Shown here piece by piece: positions 22,572-31,700 of a stretch of 42,796 nucleotides of DNA. Position 1 is the first letter of the stretch. Each line of letters begins with the position of its first letter. The DNA comes from Caldifarciminota bacterium (GTDB lineage Bacteria; SDB-A). Both the position numbers and the translations under genes were made by a program. The stretch covers positions 1 through 42,796 of the forward strand of contig JAFGIG010000049.1 of NCBI GenBank assembly GCA_016929715.1. The letters are read 5' to 3'. The notes under the pieces are model-generated. The model was not told where the DNA came from, did not search any database, and saw only the letters and a program-made list of their open reading frames with translations.

Positions 22572-23494
22572 TTAGTTCTGTCTCCTTTTTGATTGTCTTC
22601 GTCAATCCAGGGGTCGACGAGATATTTCCTCAAAGACAGCCAACTACCGAAAATGCCGAGAGAGAATCCGATGAAAATGAGAATCATGAACATCGGCAAA
22701 GTAGGAAAGGCTATATTTGTCGCCCATCTGCCGAGCATTTTAAGTGAAAAATATAGGGCTGAAGAAGCAGCTATTCCGGAAAAAATACCGTGTATACTGC
22801 CTTCGAGGAGAAAAGGTTTGGAAACCAGAGAATCCGAAGCTCCGACAAGCTTCATGATGGCTATCTGTTCTCTTCTGGCAAATACGTTGAGTTTTATAGT
22901 ATTTGCAATAACGAAAATCGAAGCTATTGCTATTATCAAGCCTGTTATAAGGTCAGCCATAATAATGGTCTTTACCCACCTGTCGAGAGTGTCAATCCAG
23001 GCTTTTCCGTAGCTGATCTCCTCAACTCTTCCGAGAGAGACGTCGAGAGTGTCCTGAATTTTATGAGAGATGTTTTGTAGATATATCGAAGTCCTGAAAC
23101 CCGGTGAAGGATAAACTATAAACGAAGCCGGCAGGGGGTTAAAATCGGGACCGAGGAGTTCTGTGAATTCCGGAAAATCGAGTTTGAACCTTTCCAGCGC
23201 CTGCTCTTTGGTTATGTAAGTTACAGAATCCACTTCGTCAATAGCTGATATCAGATTATAAAGCGTGTCAGTTCTCGCTTCATATACGCTTTGAACTTTT
23301 TCCTGGGGTATGTCTTTAAGGAAGACTTCTAATTGAACATGTTTCTGAGCAAAATTTATGAGTATTAAAAGATTAATAGTGATGACTATAAAAACTCCGA
23401 AAATAAACAGCGAAAGGGACATCACTCCCATGCTGACGGTGCTCATGAGCTTGTTTTTGAAAATACCTCTTAAAGCTTCACTTATTGTATACAT
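22568..23494 (-). CDS. ftsX: Cell division protein FtsX
   Basis: A 308-residue membrane protein with four helices and a large extracytoplasmic domain between helices 1 and 2. It begins 'ALRGIFKNKLMSTVSMGVMSLSLF'. The loop has 'VFLKDIPQEKVQ', 'VTYITKEQALERF' and 'NPLPASFIVYP', the standard FtsX order. The C-terminal part has 'NTIKLNVFARREQIAIMKLVGASD' and 'LLEGSIHGIFSG'. With FtsE it forms an ABC-type complex that activates peptidoglycan hydrolases at the septum. It overlaps ftsE by 13 bases and rnfC by 4. Confidence 0.95.
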   Translation of the reverse strand: MYTISEALRGIFKNKLMSTVSMGVMSLSLFIFGVFIVITINLLILINFAQKHVQLEVFLKDIPQEKVQSVYEARTDTLYNLISAIDEVDSVTYITKEQALERFKLDFPEFTELLGPDFNPLPASFIVYPSPGFRTSIYLQNISHKIQDTLDVSLGRVEEISYGKAWIDTLDRWVKTIIMADLITGLIIAIASIFVIANTIKLNVFARREQIAIMKLVGASDSLVSKPFLLEGSIHGIFSGIAASSALYFSLKMLGRWATNIAFPTLPMFMILIFIGFSLGIFGSWLSLRKYLVDPWIDEDNQKGDRTK

Positions 23495-24162
23495 CGTTTT
23501 TCTTTCGTGTCCGAAACAATTTTTCCTTGGGTAAGTGAAATGACTCTGAAAGGAGTGTTCTTCACGTAATCGAGCTCGTGGGTCGCCATTATAACTGTTG
23601 TTCCGGAGCTGTTTATATCTTTTAGTATCTGGAATATCTCAGCTGAACCTTCCGGATCCACATTGCCCGTCGGCTCGTCCGCGACGAGGACAAATGGCTC
23701 TCTGACGAGAGCTCTGGCGATGGAAACTTTCTGTTGTTCACCTCCGGAAAGCTGGTATGGATACTGGTGTATTTTATGAGTCAATCTAAGTGAAGCGAGA
23801 ACGGTTGAAATCTTGTCTTTTATCGTCTTTCTTGGAGTTCCTGTAACTAAAAGGACGAAGGCAATATTTTCGTAAATCGTTCTGTCTTCCATGAGCCTGA
23901 AATCCTGAAAAATGACTCCGACTTTTCTTCTCAAAAGGTGCAGTTGGTTTTTGGGTATTCCAGGAATTCTGAAACCTGAAACCTGCACATAACCTTTGTT
24001 TGGGGAAATGGCTCCGTAAATGAGTTTGAGAACAGTGCTCTTTCCTGATCCGCTGGGTCCGACTATGAAAGTATATGAACCCTGATCTATGGTGAAGGTC
24101 AGATCGTCGAGTGCTTTCCAGTCTTTCCTGTATGTTTTGGTGACCTGGTTAAATTCGATCAT
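23482..24162 (-). CDS. ftsE: Cell division ATP-binding protein FtsE
   Basis: A 226-residue ABC ATPase. Walker A is 'GPSGSGKST' (about 36-44), the Q-loop '[20 protein letters not shown]' is the form specific to FtsE, the signature is '[15 protein letters not shown]', Walker B is '[13 protein letters not shown]' and the switch is 'MATHE'. ATP hydrolysis by FtsE drives FtsX to activate wall hydrolases. The start overlaps the transketolase C-subunit stop by four bases. Confidence 0.95.
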   Translation of the reverse strand: MIEFNQVTKTYRKDWKALDDLTFTIDQGSYTFIVGPSGSGKSTVLKLIYGAISPNKGYVQVSGFRIPGIPKNQLHLLRRKVGVIFQDFRLMEDRTIYENIAFVLLVTGTPRKTIKDKISTVLASLRLTHKIHQYPYQLSGGEQQKVSIARALVREPFVLVADEPTGNVDPEGSAEIFQILKDINSSGTTVIMATHELDYVKNTPFRVISLTQGKIVSDTKEKRCIQ

Positions 24163-25097
24163 TTAAAAAGCTCCATTGATTTATTAAATATTGATGTTTC
24201 GTCAAGACCGTAATGAGTGAGCAAATCACTCTCCGAACCGGATCTGCCGAATTGGTCTTCGATGGCGACGAAACGCATTTTCACGGGTCTGTTTCTTGCG
24301 AGAAAAAGAGCTAGAGCTGAACAAAGACCTCCGTTGACTGAATGTTCTTCAGCGACAAGTATTTTATCTGAAATCTCAGCTCTTTCCAAAACAAGTTGTT
24401 GGTCTATGGGTTTTATGGTGTGAACGTCAACGACCGCGGCTTCTATCCCTTGTCTTGAGAGTTTTTCAGCGGCGAGGAGGCTGTTATAGACCATGAGCCC
24501 ATGAGAGAAAATAGTCATATCTGAGCCTTCTCTTATGAGGCAAGCTTTTCCGAGATCAATTTTTTCAGAGTCTTTGTGAATTTCAAAAGTTTTTCCTCTG
24601 GGCAGTCTGAAATAAAAAGGACCCCGAGATTCCGAGGCTTGAGTAATAAGCCTTTTCGTCGAAATTGAATCGCATGGAGCCAATACTTTCATGTTCGGAA
24701 TTACAGTCATCAGGGCTATGTCTTCGATAGCCTGGTGTGAAGACCCGTCTGGACCAACGGTTATGCCGGCATGAGTCGCCACGAGTTTTACGTCAAAATT
24801 GCCGTATGCTACAGTGTTTCTTATCTGTTCCCATGCTCTCCCTGTTAGAAACATGGCGAAAGTGCTCGCAAAAACAGTGAAACCGCATGAAGCTATTCCG
24901 GCTGCAGTGTTGACCATGTCTGCTTCAGCAACTCCCATGTCGAAAAATCTGTCGGGAAAAGCTTCTGCGAATATGGCCGTTTTTGTCGATTTTGACAGAT
25001 CGGCGTCGAGGGCTACAATGTCTGTGTTTTTTTTACCGAGTTCAAGGAGAGTTTTCCCGTAGGCGTCCCTCGGTGATGATGAGACTAAATTATTCAT
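24159..25097 (-). CDS. Transketolase, C-terminal subunit (split form)
   Basis: A 312-residue protein equivalent to the middle (Pyr) and C-terminal domains of transketolase. 'DIVALDADLSKSTKT' and 'FFDMGVAEADMVNTAAGIAS' hold the glutamate that activates the thiamine ring. 'THAGITVGPDGSSHQAIEDIALM' and 'GPFYFRLPRGKT' are transketolase-type rather than DXS-type. 'LVAEEHSVNGGLCSALA' closes the C-terminal domain. It partners with the N-subunit encoded immediately upstream (8-base overlap) to transfer two-carbon ketol units in the non-oxidative pentose phosphate pathway. Split transketolases are common in anaerobes and archaea. Confidence 0.92.
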   Translation of the reverse strand: MNNLVSSSPRDAYGKTLLELGKKNTDIVALDADLSKSTKTAIFAEAFPDRFFDMGVAEADMVNTAAGIASCGFTVFASTFAMFLTGRAWEQIRNTVAYGNFDVKLVATHAGITVGPDGSSHQAIEDIALMTVIPNMKVLAPCDSISTKRLITQASESRGPFYFRLPRGKTFEIHKDSEKIDLGKACLIREGSDMTIFSHGLMVYNSLLAAEKLSRQGIEAAVVDVHTIKPIDQQLVLERAEISDKILVAEEHSVNGGLCSALALFLARNRPVKMRFVAIEDQFGRSGSESDLLTHYGLDETSIFNKSMELFK

Positions 25098-25902
25098 CGA
25101 GGAGACCCATGGCTTTTTCGTATTGTTCTTTTGTCGGAGCTATTCCGTGCCAATCCACGGAATCCTCCATGAAACAGACGCCTTTGCCTTTAACTGTATG
25201 CGCAATGACGGCAAGCGGCGGACCCATGGGGTCTCTTTTAGCGGCAGACTGCAGGGTATCCAGAATCATCCCGTGATCATGTCCGTCAATCTCGATTACG
25301 TCCCAGAGAAACGCTTTAAATTTTTCCGGAATGGGCTCGGGGCTTTTGACGGCATGGATATACCCGTCTATCTGAAGATGGTTGTAGTCTAATATGGCGG
25401 TGAGGTTTCCGCTTTTATAAAAGCCCGCGCTCATTGCCGCTTCCCAGATGTTTCCTTCTTCAATCTCACCATCTCCAAGAACAGCGAATACACGAGAATC
25501 GTATTTTCTGAGTTTCAGTCCGAGAGCCATGCCGTGGGCTATTGAAAGACCTTGACCGAGAGAGCCTGTCGGCGCTTCAACTCCCGGCGTGTCTATATTG
25601 AATGGGTGCCCGTGTAGAATGGATCCCAATTTTCGAAGTGTCCATAAATAGTCTTTAGGAAAATAACCTGCTTGAGCCAACACCGCGTAGAGGGCTGGGG
25701 CTGCGTGGCCTTTGGAAAGGACAAATCTGTCTCTTTGAGGCCAGAGAGGTTCTTCTGATCTGTATCGGAGTATTCCGCCGAAATAGAGGACTGTCAGGAC
25801 GTCTATTATCGAAAGGCTACCTCCGGGATGCCCGGACCCGGCGAGATAAATCATTTTAACAATGTCTTTTCTGAGATTACAAGCCAGCTTTTTTAATGAC
25901 AA
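25090..25902 (-). CDS. Transketolase, N-terminal subunit (split form)
   Basis: A 270-residue protein equivalent to the PP domain of transketolase. 'AGSGHPGGSLSIIDVLTVLYF' has the conserved His-Pro-Gly-Gly, 'RDRFVLSKGHAAPALYAVL' follows, 'GSLGQGLSIAHGMALGLK' is next, and 'LGDGEIEEGNIWEAAMSAG' with 'LDYNHLQIDG' forms the GDG-(27)-N magnesium-TPP site. The start is uncertain. TTG 25902 has no well-placed SD, while GGAGG lies four bases before in-frame CTG 25914; initiation at CTG would add four residues (LLDI). It is the first gene of the long tkt-fts-rnf operon. Confidence 0.9.
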   Translation of the reverse strand: MSLKKLACNLRKDIVKMIYLAGSGHPGGSLSIIDVLTVLYFGGILRYRSEEPLWPQRDRFVLSKGHAAPALYAVLAQAGYFPKDYLWTLRKLGSILHGHPFNIDTPGVEAPTGSLGQGLSIAHGMALGLKLRKYDSRVFAVLGDGEIEEGNIWEAAMSAGFYKSGNLTAILDYNHLQIDGYIHAVKSPEPIPEKFKAFLWDVIEIDGHDHGMILDTLQSAAKRDPMGPPLAVIAHTVKGKGVCFMEDSVDWHGIAPTKEQYEKAMGLLDE

Positions 25903-25942
25903 AATATCCAGCAGATTTCCTCCGAGAAAAAATGAAAACTTA

Positions 25943-25971
25943 AAGATACAATTTTAATTTTTCAGTGTCAA
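25943..25971 (-). promoter_or_regulatory. Promoter of the tkt-ftsEX-rnf operon
   Basis: On the minus strand a perfect TTGACA (25966-25971), 17 bases, TATCTT (25943-25948). The leader of about 25 bases carries GGAGG. It lies back to back with the promoter at 25997-26025, the two -35 boxes being 25 bases apart. Confidence 0.55.
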
Positions 25972-25996
25972 GAGAGACAGACCTTTGTATTTGGTG

Positions 25997-26025
25997 TTTA
26001 CCTATTATGAATCAATTGATAAAAT
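25997..26025 (+). promoter_or_regulatory. Promoter of the large secreted propeller gene
   Basis: TTTACC (25997-26002), 17 bases, TAAAAT (26020-26025). A strong GGGAGGAAGG site directly precedes the ATG at 26055. Confidence 0.45.
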
Positions 26026-26054
26026 TGGCTTGAACCGAAAACTCGGGAGGAAGG

Positions 26055-28700
26055 ATGAAACCATACAAGTTTGTTTTAGTTTTTTTCTCGCTATTTTTCT
26101 CTGTAAATTATCTGTCATCCAATACATTTGAAAATTGGATAGATTTCGCAATGTTCTACGACGAATTCAGAGACGCTCAGCCGAATGCGGACCGCACAAA
26201 AATTTTCGCCGTCGGAAGGAGCGTTATCGACACAACTTCGATGATGAATTTCGCCTGTTTTGAAGAAAATGGAGGAATTGTCTGGTTTGGCATCTATGAG
26301 AACATTCCCTATCCAAGTCATGCAAGGGCTATATCAAAAAGTGTGTCCAACGACGGTTTTATAAGTCTCGGAAACGCTTTTTATAGCGGAAGATGGATTC
26401 CTCTTATTGTCAAATTCCAAGACGCAGACTCCTTTTTTATTATTAAAGACACTTTATTGAATTACGCTTCAAGCGAATATTTTCTTACTGCGACAGACAT
26501 AATTCCGTATATTGGAGGATCAGGGTATCTTTTGACGGGATACGCCGATTCAGCAGGTTCTGGGACAATAATCAAACCGTTCATCATTCTAATAGATCAG
26601 GATTTCAGTATAGTATGGGAAAGATACTACAATATTCCGGGTTATTCCCAAAGTTACTCAAATTCGATGACGATGAACGATTCCATTATCGCCTTGACAG
26701 GATATTGCGTAAACCCCTTGAGTTTCGACAAAGATGTATTCGTCTTATTGGCTGGGTTGGACGGAACTTCCATTGATGCCAGGGCATGGGGTTATTTGGA
26801 CGGAAATGAAATAGGGGAATGTATTGTCGCGTTGATAGGTTATCCTGACAGATTCGCCGTAACAGGCATTTGGAGGGATTCTCTTTTTGTAATGCTCTAT
26901 GGGGGAGAAGATACTCTCTGGTGCCGTCAATACATATTCGATTCGGCATTATCCAACTGCGGCAAGGGAATAGTTATTGCTCCCGATTACTCCTTAACTG
27001 TTTCCGGTTTTACAGGGGACATATCGAATATGATGATAACGGGACTTGTTCTTTTGAACGTCAGCAACTCCAATGGACAGGTTTTGTGGTCAAATTATGT
27101 CGTCGAGCCGGGGCTGAGAGCGGGATTCAACATATTCTTTGACGGGCTGGATTCATCGTATATCGTTCCGGGACTTATTACCCAAAACCCTCTCGGAGAC
27201 ACCATGCACGACGCTTTCCTTCTCAAGTCGGACCTTCACGGTTTCATACATCACGAATTCAGCTACATTTTTTCCGGGATGGGCGACGACGAATTCAACT
27301 CAGTTTTTTCTATGGGCGATTCGTCTTTCACTTACGGGTATCTAATCGCCGGGTTCGTCGACACCTCAGGGACGGACACAGACATGTATCTTTCATTTCT
27401 CGACACAAGAGGGGTTCCTCTCTGGGAAGGCATTATAGGAGAACCCGGATACAGCGAAAAAGCCAAAGCTTTTGTTCACGACCCTGTTCTTCAAAAGACG
27501 ATGGTCTCAGGGACTGTCGAATACGGATCGAACCGCGATATTTTCTGTTATCATTTCGACGCGGACTGGAACCTTATTGATACATTTTACTACCATCAAG
27601 ACACTTCGAGATTTACCCTCTACGACATCACGCATTTTGAAGATTCTACTAAGCTCAAAGGTTTTATTATGACCGGGGCGACCAGATCTACAACAAAAGA
27701 CTCGGTTGAAAAGATTTTCGCGATTAAAATTGACGAAAATTTCAACGTTCTCTGGGACACCGTCTATGAGTCAATTGAAAGCAGAACAGCCTATTGTCTC
27801 GTTCAGGACTCGTCGTTCGGTAAGCTTAAAGGCTTTATTATGACCGGAGCGACCAGATCCACCACAAAAGACACGATTGACAGGGTTTTCGCAATGAAGA
27901 TATCAGAAGACGGAAGTGTGGTATGGGAACAGACTTATTTCGAGGGCGAAGCTAAAGCCGCTATGAACTGCGACGCGGGTGTTATACTTATAGGCTACAG
28001 GCAGAGAGGTGACAAAGACCTTTTCGCCGCTGTCATCGACAGGGACAACGGTAATATTATCTGGCTCACCGACCCGGTCTTAGTCGGAGATCAAGTCGGA
28101 TACGACCTGACAAGGGCGCACGACACAATTTATGTCTGCGGTTATTCCAAAAATTCGATACAGTCGCCTACGAATTTCATGAATGCCGTGATAATGAAGT
28201 TTGACAGGTTTTCAAATTACCTGGGATTAGTCGAATTCATTGAAGACGGAAATCAGGCGGCTTATTCCATTGATTACGTCAGAGACAACTCTTTTGTATG
28301 GTCCGGTTTTACGGATTACGACGGTCAGAGCAACAGAGACGCGATTTTCGAAAAAGCGTATTCAGGATATATATACACGGTTTCAGTTGAAGAAAACCCT
28401 GATGACCCCTCGAAATTTCAGAGGCCTTTCGCACTTTTTTCGCCCTCGAAAATTGTTTTTTCGGAATCTGTCGAACTCGGATTCCATGTTTTCAGCGAAT
28501 GCCCTGTGGAGTTCAGAGTTTTCGACGCGACGGGCAGGGAAGTCAAAACTTTTGCCAGGTCTTTTCTCTTGCCGGGATACTATGGTTATATTTGGAGGGG
28601 AGAGGACAACAGCGGAGTTAAACTGCCGTCAGGAAGTTATTTTTTCTCTTTGTCGTCCGGAAATTTCAGAGAGACAGGGAAACTGCTGTTAGTGAAGTAA
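26055..28700 (+). CDS. Large secreted repeat protein with FlgD-Ig-like C-terminal tail
   Basis: An 881-residue exported protein. The signal peptide is about residues 3-22. The body repeats strands of the form (L/V)-T/S-G-x, such as 'YLLTGYADSAG', 'IALTGYCVN', 'FAVTGIW', 'LTVSGFTGD' and 'TMVSGTVEYGS', each followed by an I/L-K-x-D strand and a 'VxW' strand. This pattern points to one or two beta-propellers of the delta-60/Kelch-like kind. An exact internal repeat of 17 residues occurs at 533-549 and 590-606. The last 90 residues ('VEFRVFDATGREVKTF', 'GYIWRGEDNSGVKLPSG', 'GKLLLVK') resemble FlgD-Ig or T9SS-type tails. It is probably cell-surface or extracellular; ligand unknown. It is transcribed away from the tkt operon. 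Confidence 0.75.
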   Translation: MKPYKFVLVFFSLFFSVNYLSSNTFENWIDFAMFYDEFRDAQPNADRTKIFAVGRSVIDTTSMMNFACFEENGGIVWFGIYENIPYPSHARAISKSVSNDGFISLGNAFYSGRWIPLIVKFQDADSFFIIKDTLLNYASSEYFLTATDIIPYIGGSGYLLTGYADSAGSGTIIKPFIILIDQDFSIVWERYYNIPGYSQSYSNSMTMNDSIIALTGYCVNPLSFDKDVFVLLAGLDGTSIDARAWGYLDGNEIGECIVALIGYPDRFAVTGIWRDSLFVMLYGGEDTLWCRQYIFDSALSNCGKGIVIAPDYSLTVSGFTGDISNMMITGLVLLNVSNSNGQVLWSNYVVEPGLRAGFNIFFDGLDSSYIVPGLITQNPLGDTMHDAFLLKSDLHGFIHHEFSYIFSGMGDDEFNSVFSMGDSSFTYGYLIAGFVDTSGTDTDMYLSFLDTRGVPLWEGIIGEPGYSEKAKAFVHDPVLQKTMVSGTVEYGSNRDIFCYHFDADWNLIDTFYYHQDTSRFTLYDITHFEDSTKLKGFIMTGATRSTTKDSVEKIFAIKIDENFNVLWDTVYESIESRTAYCLVQDSSFGKLKGFIMTGATRSTTKDTIDRVFAMKISEDGSVVWEQTYFEGEAKAAMNCDAGVILIGYRQRGDKDLFAAVIDRDNGNIIWLTDPVLVGDQVGYDLTRAHDTIYVCGYSKNSIQSPTNFMNAVIMKFDRFSNYLGLVEFIEDGNQAAYSIDYVRDNSFVWSGFTDYDGQSNRDAIFEKAYSGYIYTVSVEENPDDPSKFQRPFALFSPSKIVFSESVELGFHVFSECPVEFRVFDATGREVKTFARSFLLPGYYGYIWRGEDNSGVKLPSGSYFFSLSSGNFRETGKLLLVK
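27651..27872 (+). repeat. Recent in-frame duplication within the secreted propeller gene
   Basis: 27651-27701 and 27822-27872 encode the identical peptide KLKGFIMTGATRSTTKD and agree at 46 of 51 bases. The 171-base (57-residue) offset equals one repeat unit. All five differences are synonymous. Confidence 0.85.
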
Positions 28701-28719
28701 AAGCGAACGCCTTAATTTC

Positions 28720-28747
28720 TTGACAATCCTGATATTGAGTCTAAAAT
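28720..28747 (+). promoter_or_regulatory. Strong promoter of the sAC-like gene, predicted leaderless
   Basis: A perfect TTGACA (28720-28725), 16 bases, TAAAAT (28742-28747). The expected transcription start, about seven bases on, falls at the ATG at 28754. No SD lies before the ATG. Confidence 0.55.
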
Positions 28748-28753
28748 TTCCTT

Positions 28754-31700
28754 ATGAATTTTAGGCTCAATTCTATTCCGCCTTTCATAGTTGATAAACA
28801 CAGAAAAAATATAACACACGGCTGTTTCAGGGGATCAGTTTTATTTGTCGACATATCCGGGTTCACGTCGTTGACAGAAAAACTCCTGGGGAAGGGCGAA
28901 AGGGGAGTCGAGGAGATATCTAAAATAATCTTTAGAGTCTTCGACCCCCAGATAGAAGCTGTATTCGAGTCCGGAGGTTTTGTCAGTTATTTCGCCGGAG
29001 ACGCTTTCATGGCTGTATTTGAAAATGACTCGGGAGAAAGAGCCTTTTGTGCAGAGAAGAAGATAAGGAAATGGTTTGACACTCAATATATAACCTCTTC
29101 ATCAGATAAAGACAGGCGACTCGACGTTCATTTTTCGAGAGGAAGAGGAAATATTGAATGGGGAATATACAATACATTGAAGAGAAAGATGTTTTACTTA
29201 AAGGGAGAGGCTTTTGATAGAGCTTTCTTTGAAACGGCATATAAAGGTGTTTTTGGAGACATAAACAATCATCCAATATCTTTTTCTGAATTTTCAAAAA
29301 TAAAAACAGACGATTACATATTAGATCTCTATGAAGAAAAAGAAGTGGTAAAAACATCTTCTTGCCCTGAGATAAGAGACATTGTATCCATTTTTCTTCA
29401 ACTCAAAGGTTTCCAAACGCATGAAGAGATTTCTGCCATAGGTGCTTTCACTTCTGAAAAAGCGGCGTCATTCGGAGGTATTCTCAACAAACTGATTTTC
29501 TGCGACAAAGGGCTGACTGCATTGGTCTTTTTCGGAGCGCCTCTTGCCCTCGAATCACCCGAAGAAAAAGCTCTTTCTTTCGCATCGAAATTCAGAGACA
29601 AATCCAAATCCATTTTTTCGGACAAGAGATGGAGAGGAGGCATCACGAGAGGTCAGGTCTTCGTGGGGCTGACTGGAGGCAGAAGGTGCAATGAATGGAC
29701 AGCCCTCGGAGATTCTGTCAACACTGCATCAAGGCTGATGTCTCTGTCAAGCTGGGGAAACGTGACAGTGAGCGAAAAAATAGTTAAGAAATCAAATGCT
29801 TATTCTTTCACTTACGCGGGTCTTGCGGAACTCAAGGGAAAGGAATCCGCCGCGCCGATTTTCTTTTTTGAAGGACAGACTGAAAAAATTCCTGAAGGGA
29901 AAAAGACGCCTTTCATCAACCGCGAAAGGGAGAAAAAATGGCTCCAGTCTTGTTTAATCCCGCCTGTGGAGGGGAAATTTGGAGGGCTGAACTGCCTGAC
30001 CGGGGAGTCAGGGCTCGGGAAGACAAGACTTATTGACGAGGTAAGAAAGGAATCTTCTCTTGAGTGGATAAATCTATTTTGCAAAGGGCATTTGAATAAG
30101 GCTTTTTATCCTGTGACGATGTGGATGAGGACTTATTTCGAACTTTCTGACGGCGACGACCTCGCATCTTTCAGGGCAAAACTCGGCAGAGTTTTTAACC
30201 AGAGAAGAGCCGGTTTAGAAGAAATAGGAGAAGAGGTTATTTTTCTGGCATCTTTAGCAGACATACGGATTGAAGATGAAATCCTGAAAGAGACGGAACC
30301 GAAATTCAGAGTTGAAAAACAGATTTTTTCATTCAAGTCTTTGCTGAAAATATTGAGCGAGAACAACCCTTTAGTCGTTTTCATAGACGACATGCAGTTT
30401 TCCGATGAGTTTACGGCGGAACTCATCGCTTCTCTTTCAAAAAATACAGAATCTATCCCTATGACTGTCATCATCTCGGTCTGGCCTAACTATTTCGAGA
30501 AAAACGAAACTTTCAAACCTGTGAAGTTCAACTCTGATTTTGTCATGAAAGGGATTCCTGATGAAGAAATTTACAGGGCTATAGTCAAGAGGATCACGGA
30601 CACCGAACCGACAGGCAAGTTTATAGCCCTGCTCAGAGAAAAGGCTAAAAATGTTCCTCTCTTCTGTGAACAGCTAGTCCTTCACCTGAAAGAGACAAAT
30701 TCTCTATTCAAGTCGCCCGACGGCAGGTGCGCTGTCAAAGAAGAAGACCTAAAAATACCATCTGAGATAGGCGACCTTCTTACGAGCAGACTCGACAGGC
30801 TCGATGTTGACCTCAGAGAAGCGTTGAAGCACGCTTCTGTGCTGGGACTGCAGTTTGAGGAGTCGGTCTTCAGAAACCTGATTTTCAATAGCAATTCGTT
30901 CGGGTCTGATATGAATAAAGACTATCTTCACAGGGCAAAGGAAGAAGGTCTTATTGAGGAAATTCTTGGAGACATTGAAGGACACTGGTTTTTCAGAAGC
31001 CCTATTCTCAGGGACATCTCATACAACCTTCAACTGCCGAGCGTCAGGGGGGAACTCCACGGTATAGCCGCCGAATCTATTAACCTCATACACGCAGACA
31101 ATATTGCTCCATACTACGACGACCTGATTTACCACTACAGAGAAGCTGGGGAGACTGAAAAAGAAATAAGATTATTGAATTACGGAGCTCAAAGAGCGGA
31201 GCAGAGATATGAAAACAGAAAAGCTGTGAGCTATTATCTTAGATACGCCGAATTGATTTCTCAAAAATGCTCGCCAGATGTCGAAGCCGAACTTTTCAGA
31301 GTTTTCAAAAAAACAGGATACATATACAGCATCATCGGCGATTATCAGACGGCGTTGGGATATTACGAAAAAGCGCTATCCCCGGCTCTTTTTTCAGGAG
31401 AAAGCCATAAAATCGCTGATGTATCAATAGCGATGGGAGATCTCTATAAAAACACGGGGGACTATGAATCAGCAGTAAAAACTCTTGAGAAAGCGATGGA
31501 ACATGCCGAGAAAATAGGGAATGAACCTCTTTTGGGAGAAATATACAATACTCTCGGTATGACTGAACTCGATCTTTCAGATTTTGAAAAAGCCCATGTA
31601 TATTTTAGAAGAGCTCTTGAAATGTCCGAAAAAAGCGGAGATATAAAATTGAAAACTCTGATTTCAACAAACATTGGACTTTTATACAACCAAGAGGACT

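Noticed and set aside
28240-28692. 150-codon plus-strand frame in the end of the secreted propeller gene
   Set aside because: It is a +1 shadow of the continuous 881-codon gene and has no SD or motif of its own.
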